Both the position numbers and the translations under genes were made by a program. From Cryptomeria japonica (Eukaryota > Streptophyta > Pinopsida > Cupressales > Cupressaceae): a stretch of DNA of 64,000 bases. The notes under the pieces were generated by a model, which saw only the letters and a list, made by a program, of their open reading frames with translations, was not told where the DNA came from and did not search any database. Location of the stretch: positions 185,791,770 through 185,855,769 of the forward strand of contig NC_081406.1 in NCBI RefSeq assembly GCF_030272615.1, written 5' to 3'. Below are positions 1-12,214 of this stretch, in pieces (the stretch's first letter is position 1; each line of letters begins with the position of its first letter).

Positions 1-528
1 TTTCTCTTTCTCGTTAACCAAAAATTTACTAGTGATAATATTTTTTCCTCCTTTTGCTCCTTTTGAATGTCTAGTCTCAACATCTACATCAATGTGTACA
101 ACTTGTGTATTTCCTTTAGGTTTTCTATTTATCCTTCTTTGTTGATTTTGACACTCATATGCTCAATGTCACCTTTTCCCACATTGAAAATAACTTCCTC
201 TAAAACCTCCTCTCTCAAATTCTTTTCCAAATATGTATCCTCCTCTTTGCTAATTCTTTTCCTCTTCATCTTTCACATTGAAAACATCTTCAATTTCCTT
301 TATTCTTTTGAAACATAAAAAACTTGCACCTCCTCTTGGGGTGCATGCATCTTCCTTTAGATGGCTTTGTGAAATCCTCATCTATTATAATTGCAACCCT
401 CTCATCATGATCAATTTGTGAATGTGTTTTTCTTACTTTTTCACTCGCCCTCTCCATAAATATTCATGTAGATTACCTCCATTCAACTCTCAACTCACAT
501 GTCTAGGAAATTTGACTTTGATACCATT
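1..528 (-). mobile_element. LTR element R1, internal region next to its 5' LTR (partial)
   Basis: Internal part of an LTR retrotransposon on the minus strand, cut by the left window edge. At its right end the minus strand reads TGGTATCAAAGTC (about 514-526), a degenerate initiator-Met tRNA primer-binding site just before the LTR at 529. The minus-strand translation is rich in Lys and Glu and broken; no domain is recognisable. A diverged direct copy lies at about 10641-11330, so the sequence is a repeat family rather than unique DNA. The opposite-strand ORF at 67-318 is a shadow of this charged sequence. Confidence 0.6.
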
Positions 529-1483
529 TGATGCAGATCAAATACCATGGCTCTAGTAAGAAGAGTTTATCTTTATAGCCTTAAAATTTAAATTCATGAA
601 ACTAGAATTATGGTAAAACATTTATGTAAGACTAATTTTCAACAATTATTTGAACCATCCAATAAAAATTATTTTCTCCTAAAAGTTACAAACCAAAACC
701 AAGACATCTTTTCAAATATTATTTTAAATCTACTAGAAACACTATGCTAAATTTAAAGCCAAAACCTCCTAAAAAACCTATTCTACAACAAGCTATAGGA
801 AACAACACAACATTATATTCTTTCAAACTTTACATAATTCTTACAAAACAAATCCATTCTTTCCAAACCTAAAGAAAAAACATTGAGTTTATCGTCTAAC
901 ATCTCAATCCACATACTCTTTGATTTCAAATCTCTCCAACTAGGCAATGAAGAATTCTCCTCATATTCTTGCATTCATCTTCTTCATTTTGCACCTTTAA
1001 CACTCTTTTTGTATATTTCCTACCATACCTCCACCTTCTTTGTTCTTCTCTCAAATTTTGGTGTATTTTTTTGCTACTAAGAGTAGAAATATTTAATACT
1101 CTTCCACTCTTTTTTGGGTTTAAGAATATCATTATTTCTTCACTTTCCTATGTTAGGAAATATTTTTTAATTATTTGCCAAAAATTGCCTTCCTTTGTTC
1201 AAACCCACTACCTACACTTTTTTGGCACCTTGGATTATTTCACCAAAAAAAATAATAAATAAATAAATAAATATATTTATAAGGGACTCACAAGATTTAT
1301 GAAATAAGCCCCATCTTGCTTGGGCATGGAGATTTTCTTCCCTTTGATATTATCAAAATATTTAAAATTTCCAAGTTACAACATTTATTTCAATGACCAT
1401 ATGGCTTTATTAATTTTTTTTTTAAATAATGTAGAGAGGAATATAAAAAGAGAAATAATTCATCTCTATATGCTCCTGCATCA
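529..1483 (-). repeat. LTR of element R1 (955 bp)
   Basis: On the plus strand it starts TGATGCAG and ends CTGCATCA, a perfect 8-bp terminal inverted repeat with TG...CA ends, and it abuts the degenerate primer-binding site on its left. It is therefore the 5' LTR of a minus-strand element. The partner LTR would lie left of the window, so the TSD (aacac after 1483) cannot be confirmed. Apart from an AAAT microsatellite near 1251 and short chance ORFs it holds no coding sequence. Confidence 0.75.
1251..1274. repeat. AAAT microsatellite
   Basis: Short run of AAT/AAAT units inside the R1 LTR. Confidence 0.7.
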
Positions 1484-1675
1484 AACACCCTAGGTAAGAA
1501 GAATTTATTTATGAGTTGGACTCATAAACATTTGAAGATCGTATGACTTTTCTACATCTACCTATCTTCTTCATCCATTTAATTGTTCTTCTTCATCTCA
1601 CTCTAAACTTCTTCACCTCCACTGGTATGCATCTAAAATTTGTTTCCTATAATACAAATTAAAACCTTTATCATA
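1484..1675 (-). mobile_element. Left flank of the LINE: fragment of an older element
   Basis: This stretch and 9593-10084 were contiguous before the LINE inserted, as the identical 16-bp target duplication shows. The minus-strand reading is charged and Glu/Lys-rich with stops, like the linker regions of the non-autonomous elements elsewhere in the window. No domain is recognised. Confidence 0.4.
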
Positions 1676-1691
1676 GAAATGAAAAAATGTT
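1676..1691. repeat. LINE target-site duplication, left copy
   Basis: gaaatgaaaaaatgtt, identical to 9577-9592. A 16-bp duplication is typical of target-primed LINE insertion and fixes the LINE 3' end at 1692. Confidence 0.9.
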
Positions 1692-1863
1692 TTTGATTAA
1701 GTAAAAATAGGTTTTAAGGGACCCAAAACCCGATTACATTACGAAATATGAGCATGAAAGAGACAAAACAAAACAATTGTAAAAGACTAGCACAAAAACT
1801 AGCAGCTAAGAAAAAGACAGCAAGAAGCCAACAAGAAGTTGGCCCCAAACCCAGCATTACAAA

Positions 1864-3440
1864 TCAATTGAAAACTGTAATGAACTCCTCAGCATTCTGA
1901 ACCAAGAGCATCATCGCCTTGGCAACTTCCCTCAAGTTGTTTCTTTCCTATCTCAGCTGGCTATCTTTCATTTTGGTCTCCATCCCAATAGTGTTCTGCC
2001 TTGTTCTACACCTAGGAATATGGTGAGTGGAGCTGGAAGTTGGTACATCTTCAATAATTACCAGATTCTTATCCTGATTTTTCCTTTCCAAATAGTCCAC
2101 CAAATAATTCATGTTCTGTGATGAAACTTTAAGGACTTGGAGACTATGGTTCATAAAGCTTTTCAGAGCCTTCTCAGTCTGGGCAACCTAGGTGTTGATG
2201 TTGTCTTTATCCTCCTCAACCTGTTCTTTCAAAATTCTAATAACATCCTCCAAGTGTTTCAAATCCCATTTAATCAGGTCTTTTTCTAGCCAATCCTCCA
2301 TCTTGGTTTCATCCTCAACTTCACTAGTTTCCATCTCATCATTCTTTTTGCTAGAGTTTGTATCCTTAACCAGCTTATTTATCTTGTTTTCCAGATCCCT
2401 CTATTTACTTTGCATACTATTAATGTTGTCGACAACCCATTTCTAGAAGTTGAAGGACTCTAGAGTATAGTTACGGGCGGTATTCAAGATGGTGTTCATA
2501 GAATCCCTACCCTGTTCAGTGCCCACAGAGTTAGGATTATCATCCTCCTTATAATTCAGAGCAACATTCCTATTGTCTGAGCCCATAGGGGTAGAGTTAG
2601 GGTTTTCAAAGTTACCCCCTTCTTCCTCTTCACCAACATTTTCATCCTTTTCATACTCCATTTCAATTTCCATTCCATTTTCCTCCTCCTCATCATACTG
2701 CTCCTTCATTTCCAAATTATCTATATCAGCTCTCTTTTTTTTGTGGGTAGGGGCATTAGGTTGATCCTCTTCTAAATCAGAATCTTTGCAACTCTCAGAA
2801 GTATGAGCATTAATGATCAGGGGATCATCTTTGGTATCCCTAGCCTTGTCCTTCAGATGTTCATATATGAGCAATATGAGCCCCTGATGGGCTATAGGGT
2901 AAGAGTTAGGCTTTTTAGCATGATCAGCTAGACTCTCATTCAGAGAGGACGCTAAATAAAAAGGCAGGGAAATTTTAGCAAAGTGGTTATGAAGTGCAAA
3001 GTGGTAGTTATAGATTTTAGTAAATCTACTGTCAGCAGTGAGATACTCCATTAAAACCCTTAAAACATTTTGCCAAAATGGCTTTACCTACTGGGGAATG
3101 TAGTAGGAGATGTTGTCTTTCTTCACAAGCTTTCTCTTCTCCTCCTCCAATTTTGGGAATTTTTTGAATGCTTCAGCTGCATACTTCTGGTCTCTATAGA
3201 ATTTAGTACCCTCCTTTTGAAGGTCTGTGACCTCTGCAACCAGGTTCTCATCAATTTGCCATCTCTCCCCGAACAAGGTGACTTTGTTGTTACTCCAGCC
3301 TCTGGCAAAACCATGTGACACTGAATTTCTGCTTCATGAAGCTTTTCCATATAGTCAGTAAAGCCATATCTATGAAGCCTTCTCCAAACTTTTCGTTCAC
3401 TCTTCTAGTTTTCACATCCTGGGGGCTCGTTCCTGTTTAA
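1864..3440 (-). pseudogene. LINE third ORF: unknown helical domain plus acidic linker and coiled coil
   Basis: A coding block downstream of RNase H and inside the LINE's target duplications. The frame opens near 3440 (start unclear) and shifts once near 3320. It continues past a TAG at about 3086 and one at about 2445 to a TGA at 1864-1866, roughly 500 residues in all. Residues about 1-200 look like a compact helical domain: GWSNNKVTLFGERWQID, then FTKIYNYHFALHNHFAKISL, then YPIAHQGLILLIYEHLK. An acidic, Glu-rich linker follows (2780-2560), then a C-terminal stretch predicted coiled coil (2440-2000). I do not recognise the family; it faintly resembles the conserved N-terminal block of ORF2 in element A. 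An extra ORF after RNase H is not part of the standard plant L1 layout. A separate 133-codon ORF at 3405-3806 overlaps the junction and may be chance. Confidence 0.6.
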
Positions 3441-3753
3441 GTTACCACCCAATTTGAGCTCCAAGTAGAAATACCCATAGCTATAATTCATAGTCTGTAG
3501 ATGAAACCCCAAATACTTGTAAATTCTGGAGTTACAGAACAGAGACTCTTTCATGGTTTTGAAACTTATGTTTATGGCTGCACAAACCCAACAATTATTG
3601 TTATAATCTTCCTCATGCAAATGATCATGGAAATGATGCCAAAAATCACTCATTAACTGACAGTTAATTTGCCCCCAAAATCTATCTTTGGAATTCGTTC
3701 CCCAAAAAGTAATCATGAATTTAACTAGACCCATTGATACAATCAAAATATAA

Positions 3754-6700
3754 TTACTCTTTAACCTCCCTTTTAAAATGAGTTTCTCCAATATAGTTAA
3801 CATCATTCTCTAAATTGACCCCTTCATTTGCTAAGAGATATGCTACCTTATTGCCTTCTGTTAGAGTATGAGTTATGCTAATACTAACATAGTTATTTAA
3901 CAAATTTTTAGTGCTTTTAACTAAGTTAGTAATATTCCAAGAGACAGAGCTTGTACCTTTGAGGGCTTGGATGATGTTTAAGGAGTCCCCTTCAAGCCAG
4001 ATATTTTTAAATTTGAATCCCTCAGCAAGCTGGAGGCTTTTTAACATGGCCAGAGCTTCGACCATGTGATTATTTTGGACCCCAAAAGGAGAAGCAAAAG
4101 ATGCAATGCAGACTCTTAAGGATTTCTGATAACTCCTCCACCACCTGACTTCCCAGGGTTGCTCTTAGCCACCCCATTGAAGTTCACCTTTATCCAATAA
4201 TGATCAGGAAAACACCAAACAATATTATCTCTCCTATTCTTACTGTCAGATCTACAAACTTTATGTATTAGGTTCCCTTCAGTGAGGATGTCTTATTCCA
4301 TATCATTCATATCAGTAACAAACCATTGCTTATTATTCTTGTGAGGAATATTGATGTTCTCTTTTATAGCCTTGCAGATTTTTTCAAAAACCACCTGAGA
4401 GTTACACTTAGCTTCCCTAAATATTCTGTTCTTTCTTTCTTTCCAAATGCCCTAGCAAATCATGGGGAGGGTCAAAGAACAAAGATTCTTGATAAGATGA
4501 CATTTGGTGGGGAAATTCCATTGCCAGATAATACCCTTGAAACTCTTGTTCATAACCCAATTAACTTTCCATATCTCCCGCATCTTACACCAAATTTCCC
4601 AGGTAAAGGAGTAGTGAAAAAAGAGATGATCAACTGATTCTTCCTCTTTCTTGCATAGTTCGCATCTATTAGGGAATTTGAAACCTCTTCGGACCAAATT
4701 GTCAAGAGTAAGGGTACTATTATGAGAAGCAAGCCAAAAGAAGATATTGACTTTAGGGATCAGAATGTTGTTCCAAACTTTACTCCAAATGGGATTACTA
4801 GTCTAAGAAAAAGTGTTTTTGTAGGCTGAAGCAATCATATATTCACCTCTAGGGTTACTTTTCCATAGAAAAACATCATCATAGTCTTTGTTAGGGGAAA
4901 AGGATAATAGCTCCTTCTGGAGTAAGGAAAATCCAACATATATAACATCAAGTCTCACCCATTTGTCCTCCTTCCAGTAGTCACACACCATAAGCCCAAA
5001 CCTCCTTTTACATTCCTCAATAACTTGACTATTGCCTTGATCATAAAGAGCTTCATTCTTCATCCAAGGGTCCTCCCAAAACCTTTTTTTGTCGCCTTTT
5101 CCCAAGACCCATCCAACTCCAGCTTTGGCTACTTTTATGGATTTGATAATACTATTCCAAATGAAGGATCCAACAGGGATGTCCTCATAATTAAGGACCC
5201 CCTGGATAGACTGATTCTGAATATATTTATCAAACCATATCTGATTCCAATCTTTCTTGGTATCATAAGCTCTCCATAATTGTTTTGCTAGAAGAGCTTT
5301 GTTAAAGGTTTTTAGAGCTTTATTCCCTAACCCTCCTTTGTTCTTTGGTCTACAAACTTTGTCCCAAGCAACCAAGGATATCCTCTTTTTTTCTTCAACT
5401 CCTAACCATAGAAATCTCTTTTGGATTCTTTCTAATGCTTCAGCAAATTTAGCTGGGATACCAAATAAGCTGAGGGCATAAACAGGGAGGCTCTGGAGTG
5501 TAGCTTGAAGGAGTTGTAATTTCCCAGCCTGAGATAAAATGGAACCTTTCCACCCAGCTAGTTTTTTGTTGAGTTTATCAATCAGCATGTTCCAAAAAGA
5601 ATTTGGGGGGGTTAAACCCAAGGGAAGACCCAGATAGGTGTAAGGGAGCATATCCACCTTCCAACCAATAATTTTAGCAGTTTTTTGTTGTCTTATGACC
5701 AGAGTGTTCATAAAATATATAGCTAATTCATCCCAATTGACTTACTGACCAGTAGCCAAAGCATAGGAATTAAGAGCAGTTTTGAAGGCCTTAGCCTCCC
5801 TAACAGAAGAATATCCCATGAGGATAGTATCATCAACAAAATGTTGATGCGAAAAAAAAACATTAGCAAAGGAAGGTTGAAGACCTTTGATGATTTTACT
5901 CATTTTCAGATTGTGTATCAATCTGCTCATGCTCTCAGCCAAAATGGTGAAAAGAATAGGAGATATTGGATCTCCCTATTTGAGCCCCCTTGACGATTTA
6001 GAGAATTTTGTAGGAGTTCCATTAAACAGAATAGAAAACATAGGAGTGGTGATCAGCTCTCTGATAATTTTGGTTATCTTTTCATCAAATCCAAAAGCCT
6101 CCATGATTCTAAAAAGAACATGCCAATCCACTCTATCATAAGCCTTCACCAGATCCAACTTTATCAGGAAGTCTTCTTTTTTAGCAGCAATGAGGGAATG
6201 AATGTTCTCATGCACAAGAATGATAGAATCCAGTATCTGCCTGCCTGAAACAAAACCTTTCTGCTCCTTAAAGATGATGAAGGGAAGAACAACCAAAATT
6301 ATAGTGGTCAAAACTTTGGATATGATCTTATAGAAAGAGTTACATAGACTTATTGGCCTGAATTTTCCCATAGAATCTGCCCCAGCAACTTTAGGGATTA
6401 GGGCAATAAACGTGGAGTTGAGTTCCTTAAGGATTCTTCTAGATCCAAAAAATTCTTTGACCGCATTAACCGTGTCTTCTCCCACAATATGCCAAAATTC
6501 CTGAAAGAAAAACATAGGGAAGCCATCAAGACTTGGAGCTTTATCCCCTTGAAATGAAAAGATAGCTTTTTTAATTTCTCTAGCAGATGGGATAACAGAT
6601 AGGATCTTATTCTGAATAGGATTAATGATCTTAGGAATGATATTAACCAAATTATGTTGATGAGTATGATCAATGTCCTTGTTACTAGTGAGGAGTTGAT

Positions 6701-7906
6701 TGAAGAAACTGACAGCTTCATCCCTGATTTCATCCTTATTAAGAAGAGTTTTGTCCTCTACAATAAGTCTTGAAATTCTATTCACAGCTTTATATTTTAA
6801 AGAGGTCATGTAGAAAAATTTAGTGTTTTTGTCCTCAGCCTCTAGCCAGATCACCCTAGATCTCTGCCTCCAGTAGATTTCTTCCCTAGAAATAATGTTG
6901 TGGAGTTTGACTAAGACATCATCTTCCATGGCTTTGGAATACTTTTTATAGCCATCTTTTTGTATTGAGTTTTGGATCTTCTCAAGATCCTCCTTTAGCT
7001 TTTTCTTTGAATAAAAAATATCACCGAAAACCTTCTTATTCCATATCTTAATGTTGACTTTGATATTTTAAAGTTTTTTGGCAACTCTATACATGGAAGT
7101 TCCATTCACATTAATATTCCACCAATTGGCAATAGATTTTTCAAGATTAGGGTGGGAAATCCACATCTTTTCAAACCGAAAAGGGAAGCTCTGAATATTC
7201 TTAAAATTCTCAACAACAAAAAAGTGGGATAATGGTCCGAACCAATTCTATTAATAATAGAAAGGGAGCATCTATGAGAAAGAATCCAATCATTAGTGAC
7301 AAGGGATCTATCAAGTCTAACCTGAATGAGATCTTCACCATCCCTTTGGTTAGACCATGTGTAGGATGCCCCATTGAGATCCATATCCATGAGAGCATTG
7401 AGATTGATAAAGTCCATCAAGTCAAATTTGTTGTCCGGTTGAGCTTGAGTATCCCCATATTTATTAATGTCTTGCAGGGGAGTATTGAAATCTCCCATCA
7501 CTATCCAATTGTTCAAAGGGAAAGAATTTCTTTTTTGCTGAATTTTATCCCAGAATTTGCTTCTAGCAGATTTGGAGTTAGGGGCATAGATATTAGTAAT
7601 AACACATTCCTTTCGATCATAGATTCCTTTAACTTTCAAGGATAAAATATTGCCATCTTCATCAATCATTTCTCCAGAGATGGTTTTCTTGTTCTAGAAA
7701 ATTGCTACCCCTCCAGATGCTCCATTCGAGTTACTGCCACATACTCCTCCATTTTTGAAGAAGTTTAATTTCTCCACTTTCTCTTTACTCATTTTGGTTT
7801 CCTATACCAGAATAGTATCCGGATTTTGATCTTGAGTGAGATTCCGTAATATATCCTGTTTATTGAGACCATTTTGACCTCTGATATTCCAAGATATTAC
7901 CTTCAT
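3754..7906 (-). pseudogene. LINE ORF2: endonuclease / reverse transcriptase / RNase H
   Basis: Polyprotein that nicks the target and copies the element RNA into it. In order: an APE-type endonuclease (7906 to about 7106) starting MKVISWNIRGQNGL, with ETK, IYAPNS, MGDFN and SDH motifs; RT (about 6929-5100) with FRPISLCN, KAYDRVDW, the GDPISP block (5990-5960) and the catalytic HFVDDTILMG (about 5850); a zf-RVT Cys cluster (about 4680-4600, CELCKKEEESVDHLFFHY); and a plant RVT_3-type RNase H (about 4065-3754) with LEGDSLNIIQAL. Stops interrupt it, including TAG where the conserved Gln of the LKQGDP motif should be (about 5976) and TAG after DTILV in the endonuclease. The copy cannot make a working enzyme. 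Family assignment is secure. Confidence 0.93.
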
Positions 7907-7941
7907 TTGGAAGCCTGAGGGCAGGATTCCTTTATGGTTCG

Positions 7942-9554
7942 CTATCTTCCATCAACTATGTTTTGCTTGCTCTCTTGGTCCCTATGCCATTTCATAGTTT
8001 TACGTCCCAGTGGGGATTTTGAAGCACCAAAATCAGCCTTGGACCTAGTTCTGGTTTTCACCCCATTAACACCTCCTACCTTGTTAGTTTTTATTTTCTT
8101 TCCATTTCCTATTATGTTTTCTTCTTGTTCCTCTCTAGGCTCATCTTGCATATTACTCCATAGTTCTCCTCTTTTCTGGGATGATGTGGGTGTATCAACT
8201 CCAATATTCTAGAATACCGCATTTAAATTTACCTAAGGCGATCCAAACTTGTTGTTCCTTCCAAGTTTAATTTCATATTCTTTAAATTCATCTAGGCACT
8301 GTTCATCTATTTTTGATATAGAATCTTGAAAGACCTCATGATGAGAATCGCTGATATTCTCAATCTCACCATCTTGAAGTGTCTCTTCACTAATCTCATT
8401 CTCCTTCTCCTATGTCTGTAGAGCCTTAAAGGTATTGACTATTTTGATCTCAAACTCTCTGATTTCATTCTTTTTGTTCTCCTTCAAAGGGAGATTCTTA
8501 GGAAGGTCATTTCTATCTCCTTCTGATTGTTCTGATATATTGACAGAGCTTCCACTTTTTCCTTCCAACTTGTTACCTTCTTTGTTATTATTGGGTTGCT
8601 GGGGAAAGCCTTAGCCCAGTGACCAACTTTTTTGCAAGAGAAGCACACAAAGGGGAGCGATTCGAACTCTATTAACTGTTCCAATAATCCAATTTTGGAG
8701 CTTATATCAATAGTGCTAGGAAGGTCCATATTCTGTGAAATGTTGACATAGATATGCGCATAAACCAATCTCTTGCGAGCTATTGTCATTGGTTCTATCG
8801 CAACAAGCTCCCCAAAGGAGTTAACAATTCCTGAGAAAACATCCTCCACCTAGTATTCCAATGGCAACCCTGGCAGCCTTACCCAAACTAGAGCAGATTC
8901 AAAGAAAGAGTCATTGAGCTCCATGTTAGGAGACCATTTTCTAATGGATAAAGAATATTTACCAAACATGCAGGGGCCACCACTCAATGCAGCTTCCATA
9001 TCGTCCCCACAAGAGAATGAGAATACAAAAAAACCTCTGGATAGGGCAGAGACATCAACCTGACCTTTCATTCTCCATTTTCTCTTAACAAAAGACCTAA
9101 CATCCTCAATATTAGGTCGAGGTCCAACAAACTTCCCTACCAGAGAAAAAGCCATTAAAGAGATACTATGATCGATAACTAAATCAGGAATCTCAATAGA
9201 AAGCTTACCCATTTTATTATCTAATATATCTTTCACAAAGGGGAAAGACGATTTACCAGTCAATTTTCTAGATGCTTTCCTTGCAAAAAGACTATTCTAG
9301 GGTTTGGAAACTTGCTCCTCCTTGATATTTTCTGAGTCAACTTTCACCGCCTCGGGGCTCAATTCATGGGAATCTTTCATCTTTTTGCAGTTAGGAGGAG
9401 GGTCCCATAGCTGTGGGTCCCCATCTTATCTCCCATCCTCATCATCCATTGCTTATCCTTGAGCTGCAGTGGATTCAAAACCAGAGGATCCAGCCTTGAT
9501 GTTCCCTCCATTTCCCAATTTCAAATTTCCCACTACATTCGTTGTTCCCTCCAT
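7942..9554 (-). pseudogene. LINE ORF1: nucleic-acid-binding protein (DUF4283 + CCHC)
   Basis: The ATG at 9554 lies 22 nt from the element's 5' end; the frame runs about 537 codons to a stop at 7942, 36 nt before ORF2. The N-terminal quarter is acidic and Gly/Glu-rich. A DUF4283-type domain follows at roughly 9263-8840, with the family's SLVGKFVGPRP, FFVFSFSCGDD and VWVRLPGLPLEY blocks. Next is a CCHC knuckle (CFSCKKVGHWAKAF, about 8660-8600) whose last Cys is Phe, then a charged C-terminal tail. ORF1 proteins of this class bind the element RNA in ribonucleoprotein particles. Breaks are several TAG codons (for example at the end of the DUF4283 block) and one frameshift near 8490-8510. Assignment rests on motifs and position. 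Confidence 0.85.
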
Positions 9555-9576
9555 TATTTTTCCCCTTATCAAATAT

Positions 9577-9592
9577 GAAATGAAAAAATGTT
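9577..9592. repeat. LINE target-site duplication, right copy
   Basis: gaaatgaaaaaatgtt, identical to 1676-1691; marks the LINE 5' end at 9576. Confidence 0.9.
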
Positions 9593-10084
9593 AATCATTA
9601 CTTCTACATTCACTTTTTCTTCAACAATTTCATATTCATGTTTCACTTTCAAACCTGTGCTCAAATAAGTATGAAATGAACAATAGTAAAATCATTTTGC
9701 TCTTATTTTACCTTTTGTTCACTATCATCATCTTTCACTAATCGATTTGGTCATTTTGATTCCATTTCATGATCTTATTATTGTTCTTTTATAGTTGCCA
9801 CAATGCTTCCCTTATCTTTCACTTTTTCTACTAATGGTGTAATAATATTAAATTCTACCAGAACATCCTCCGTCATTTTCTTAGGCTCTTTTGAAGTGTG
9901 AGTTGCCTTCCTCAATAGAATATCATCAACTATATCTTCTAATATAGGTCTATCAATGTCAACCATCTCAAATAATTTATCTTTCTCTTTATCCTCCTAT
10001 ATGAGGAATTTTTTCTCTTTTACTTCTATCTCACTTCTCACCAACCAAATTATAGCAATGTTGTATATTCTCTCATATACCTTT
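9593..10084 (-). mobile_element. Right flank of the LINE: fragment of an older element
   Basis: Continuation of 1484-1675 before LINE insertion. The minus strand has a 62-codon open stretch (9966-9778) rich in Asp, Glu and Lys (for example EPKKMTEDVLVEF), followed by more charged sequence with stops. This resembles the linker part of the non-autonomous elements' ORF2, but the match is compositional only. Confidence 0.4.
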
Positions 10085-10640
10085 TAGGAAGCGGAAGGAC
10101 AACTGAGAGGGGCAGGGGGTGAATCAGTTGTCAATAAATTATAACCCAAACACAAATTATTCCAACTTAAACTTAGTTCTGGTAAACCAAACTTAATGCT
10201 GGTGAAATAGATTAGCAGTTTATGTTAATACTGGTGAAACTTAATGCATGGAACAAAAAGGTAAAAAAAATACACAACACATAACACAAATATTTTGATG
10301 TGGAAACCCTATAAGGGGAAAAACCATGATGGGAAAACTTACCCACAATAAGATGGTACTACTATAGATAGTAAGTGTATACAAATGGGGTTTGCACATG
10401 CAGAAAGGCCAACCTCCTAGAGCTTACTGCTCAATCACAAAATGGGAGTCACACTGACTATAGTAGGATGGTTAAATCCTATAACAATGTATTGCTTCAA
10501 AGTAGCATCACCAATGCTAGATTCAGTACCAGTTTAAGCTCTGACAAATAGCTTCATAACCTTCCTTCAACCTTTAGATAATGTCTATGTGATTTGCACT
10601 ATGATCTGCACCATTTACCTCCAAATTTACACCTTGTGTG
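10085..10640 (-). repeat. LTR fragment with the shared copia-type LTR module
   Basis: The left end has gcagggggtgaatcagttg, the mirror of the GATTCACCCCC block found near the 3' end of nearly every LTR here. It is followed by gatgtggaaaccctataagg and ggaaaaaccatgatggg (10300-10340), then the agagcttactgctca block. Orientation is minus. No partner LTR or TSD was found, and the right boundary is uncertain because it merges with the R1-like fragment. Nothing codes here. Confidence 0.55.
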
Positions 10641-11330
10641 GAGTAAACTTTCCCTTTGAACCAATTCCTCTTACTCATTAACAAAAAATTTCCTACAGAG
10701 TAATATTTCCTCCTCCTTTTTCTCCTTTTAAATGTCGAATCTCAACAACCCCATCTATGTGTAGAACTTGTGTGTTTCCTTTAATTTTTCTATTCACCCT
10801 TCTTTGGTGATGTGGATATTCATATGATTAATATCCCTTTTCTCCACATTGAAAATAACTTCCTCTTAAACATCTCTTTCAACCTTGTCCAAGTCTTTCT
10901 CTTCCTCTTTGCTGATTTTTGTCATGTCCATTCTTCCTTTGACCTTCATCTTCACTTTTCTTAAATATTTTGAAATAAAACTAAAATTACATCACCTCTT
11001 TGAGTGCACACAACTTCCACTGGATGGTTCTAAAACCCTCATCTATTATAGCTCCAACTTTCTCGTCGTGATCCAATTGTGAATGCATTTTTTCTTAATT
11101 TCTCACCCACTTCTCTATAAGGATTTGTGTAGGCCACCTTTTTTCAACTCTCTATTCACATGTTTAGGAACTTGAAATTTGATACCATTTGATGCAAATG
11201 AATTACCAAGGCACCAGGACAGAGTGTTGTTATTTGTAGTCTCACAATTTAAATTTATGAAATCTAAATTTATGCTCATAAATTTGTGAGAAAACACTAA
11301 GAAAACACTTTTCTTTTAAATACATGTAAA
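10641..11330 (-). mobile_element. Second, truncated copy of R1 internal region and LTR start
   Basis: Runs parallel to 1-620 with many substitutions and small indels; both share the block around gataccatttgatgc. The internal part ends at about 11189 and the LTR start (TGATGCAAATG) is at 11190. Similarity to the R1 LTR fades by about 11330, so only the first 140 bp of the LTR survive. The two copies are direct repeats about 10.6 kb apart. Confidence 0.6.
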
Positions 11331-12214
11331 ATGAAAGATTCTATTATTGTCTATAGGAATACATTATCAGTATAGATGCATGGTTATCCTAAAAGGACCT
11401 AAACCAGAGAAAACTCTAGATGCATGCAAACCTTTCCTGAGCCTCGCAGAGCTAATGGATCATGTTGTGTGATTTACATAGGGCCAACTGACATCTTGAT
11501 AAGTCTAAACCTATCTGCACTAATATTTAAATCCCTCTCAAATAGTTGAGACTCACATGGACAATACACCATCTCTGGGGTCTAGGAGGTTGATGCATAT
11601 CAATTCCAATGAGGGAGATCAATATTTAAACACACTAAGAGACATAGGGGAGTATCAATAGTAGTTTGGGGAATATTTAGAGAGTAGTAGTTAGGGGGGA
11701 ATTAATCTCAAAGACTCCTATTTTATTTTTGTCATTGTAATAAGCCCCTAACAACCTATACTCTTGCATGTGGGCCCAATTGGATGAATATATTGATCAT
11801 GTGAAGGCTTGCAGGCATGCGACTACTCAATATCATCAATTAAATTTTTTATTTCTTTCTGTATTCAATTAACTTTTTTTGGTATATGATTGGCTATAAG
11901 GTTGGAAATTCCATTCCAAACCCTCTAACCTTGATTGTATCAAGCGGTATCAAAGCAAGATTAAAAATTGAGAAAGAAAGAGTTCCAGAGGATACATGGT
12001 GTGGAAAGATCACTGACTAGATATAAGTTGTGGGTATTGTCAACTAATCGTTGAATTGAGGTAGTTGCAACCCTAAACCAGACCACTAAATTCAGGGAAC
12101 CAAACCTAGATTGGAAGGAGAGATGGAACCAAGAAGGTTTTAATTAATGGCCAATGCCACTGAATAGGTGGAAGAGATGATGAACATGATGAGATTGATG
12201 AAGAAATAGTTGGT
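11331..12214 (+). mobile_element. Decayed LTR-element leader (probable gypsy 5' region)
   Basis: No ORF. Around 11940-11970 the plus strand has agcggtatcaaagcaag, a degenerate Met-tRNA primer-binding site. A decayed RT of gypsy type lies downstream, so the preceding few hundred bases are probably an eroded LTR. Its start was not found. Confidence 0.4.

Larger units (their letters stand above)
1692..9576 (-). mobile_element. L1-type plant LINE, near full length, with three ORFs
   Basis: Non-LTR retrotransposon of 7,885 bp flanked by a perfect 16-bp target duplication. On the minus strand it holds a very short leader (about 22 nt), ORF1 (DUF4283-like domain and CCHC knuckle), ORF2 (APE endonuclease, RT, zf-RVT, plant RNase H) and a third coding block downstream. 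The 3' end reads through a Lys/Leu-coding tail into an A/T-rich end without a long poly-A. All ORFs are broken by scattered stops and a few shifts, so the copy is dead. Its complete 5' end is unusual, because most plant LINE copies are 5'-truncated. Confidence 0.9.

Noticed and set aside
3405-3806. 133-aa minus ORF as a separate LINE gene
   Set aside because: Overlaps the RNase H end and ORF3 start in another frame, no motif; probably chance.
7232-7645. 137-aa plus-strand ORF
   Set aside because: Antisense of the LINE endonuclease.
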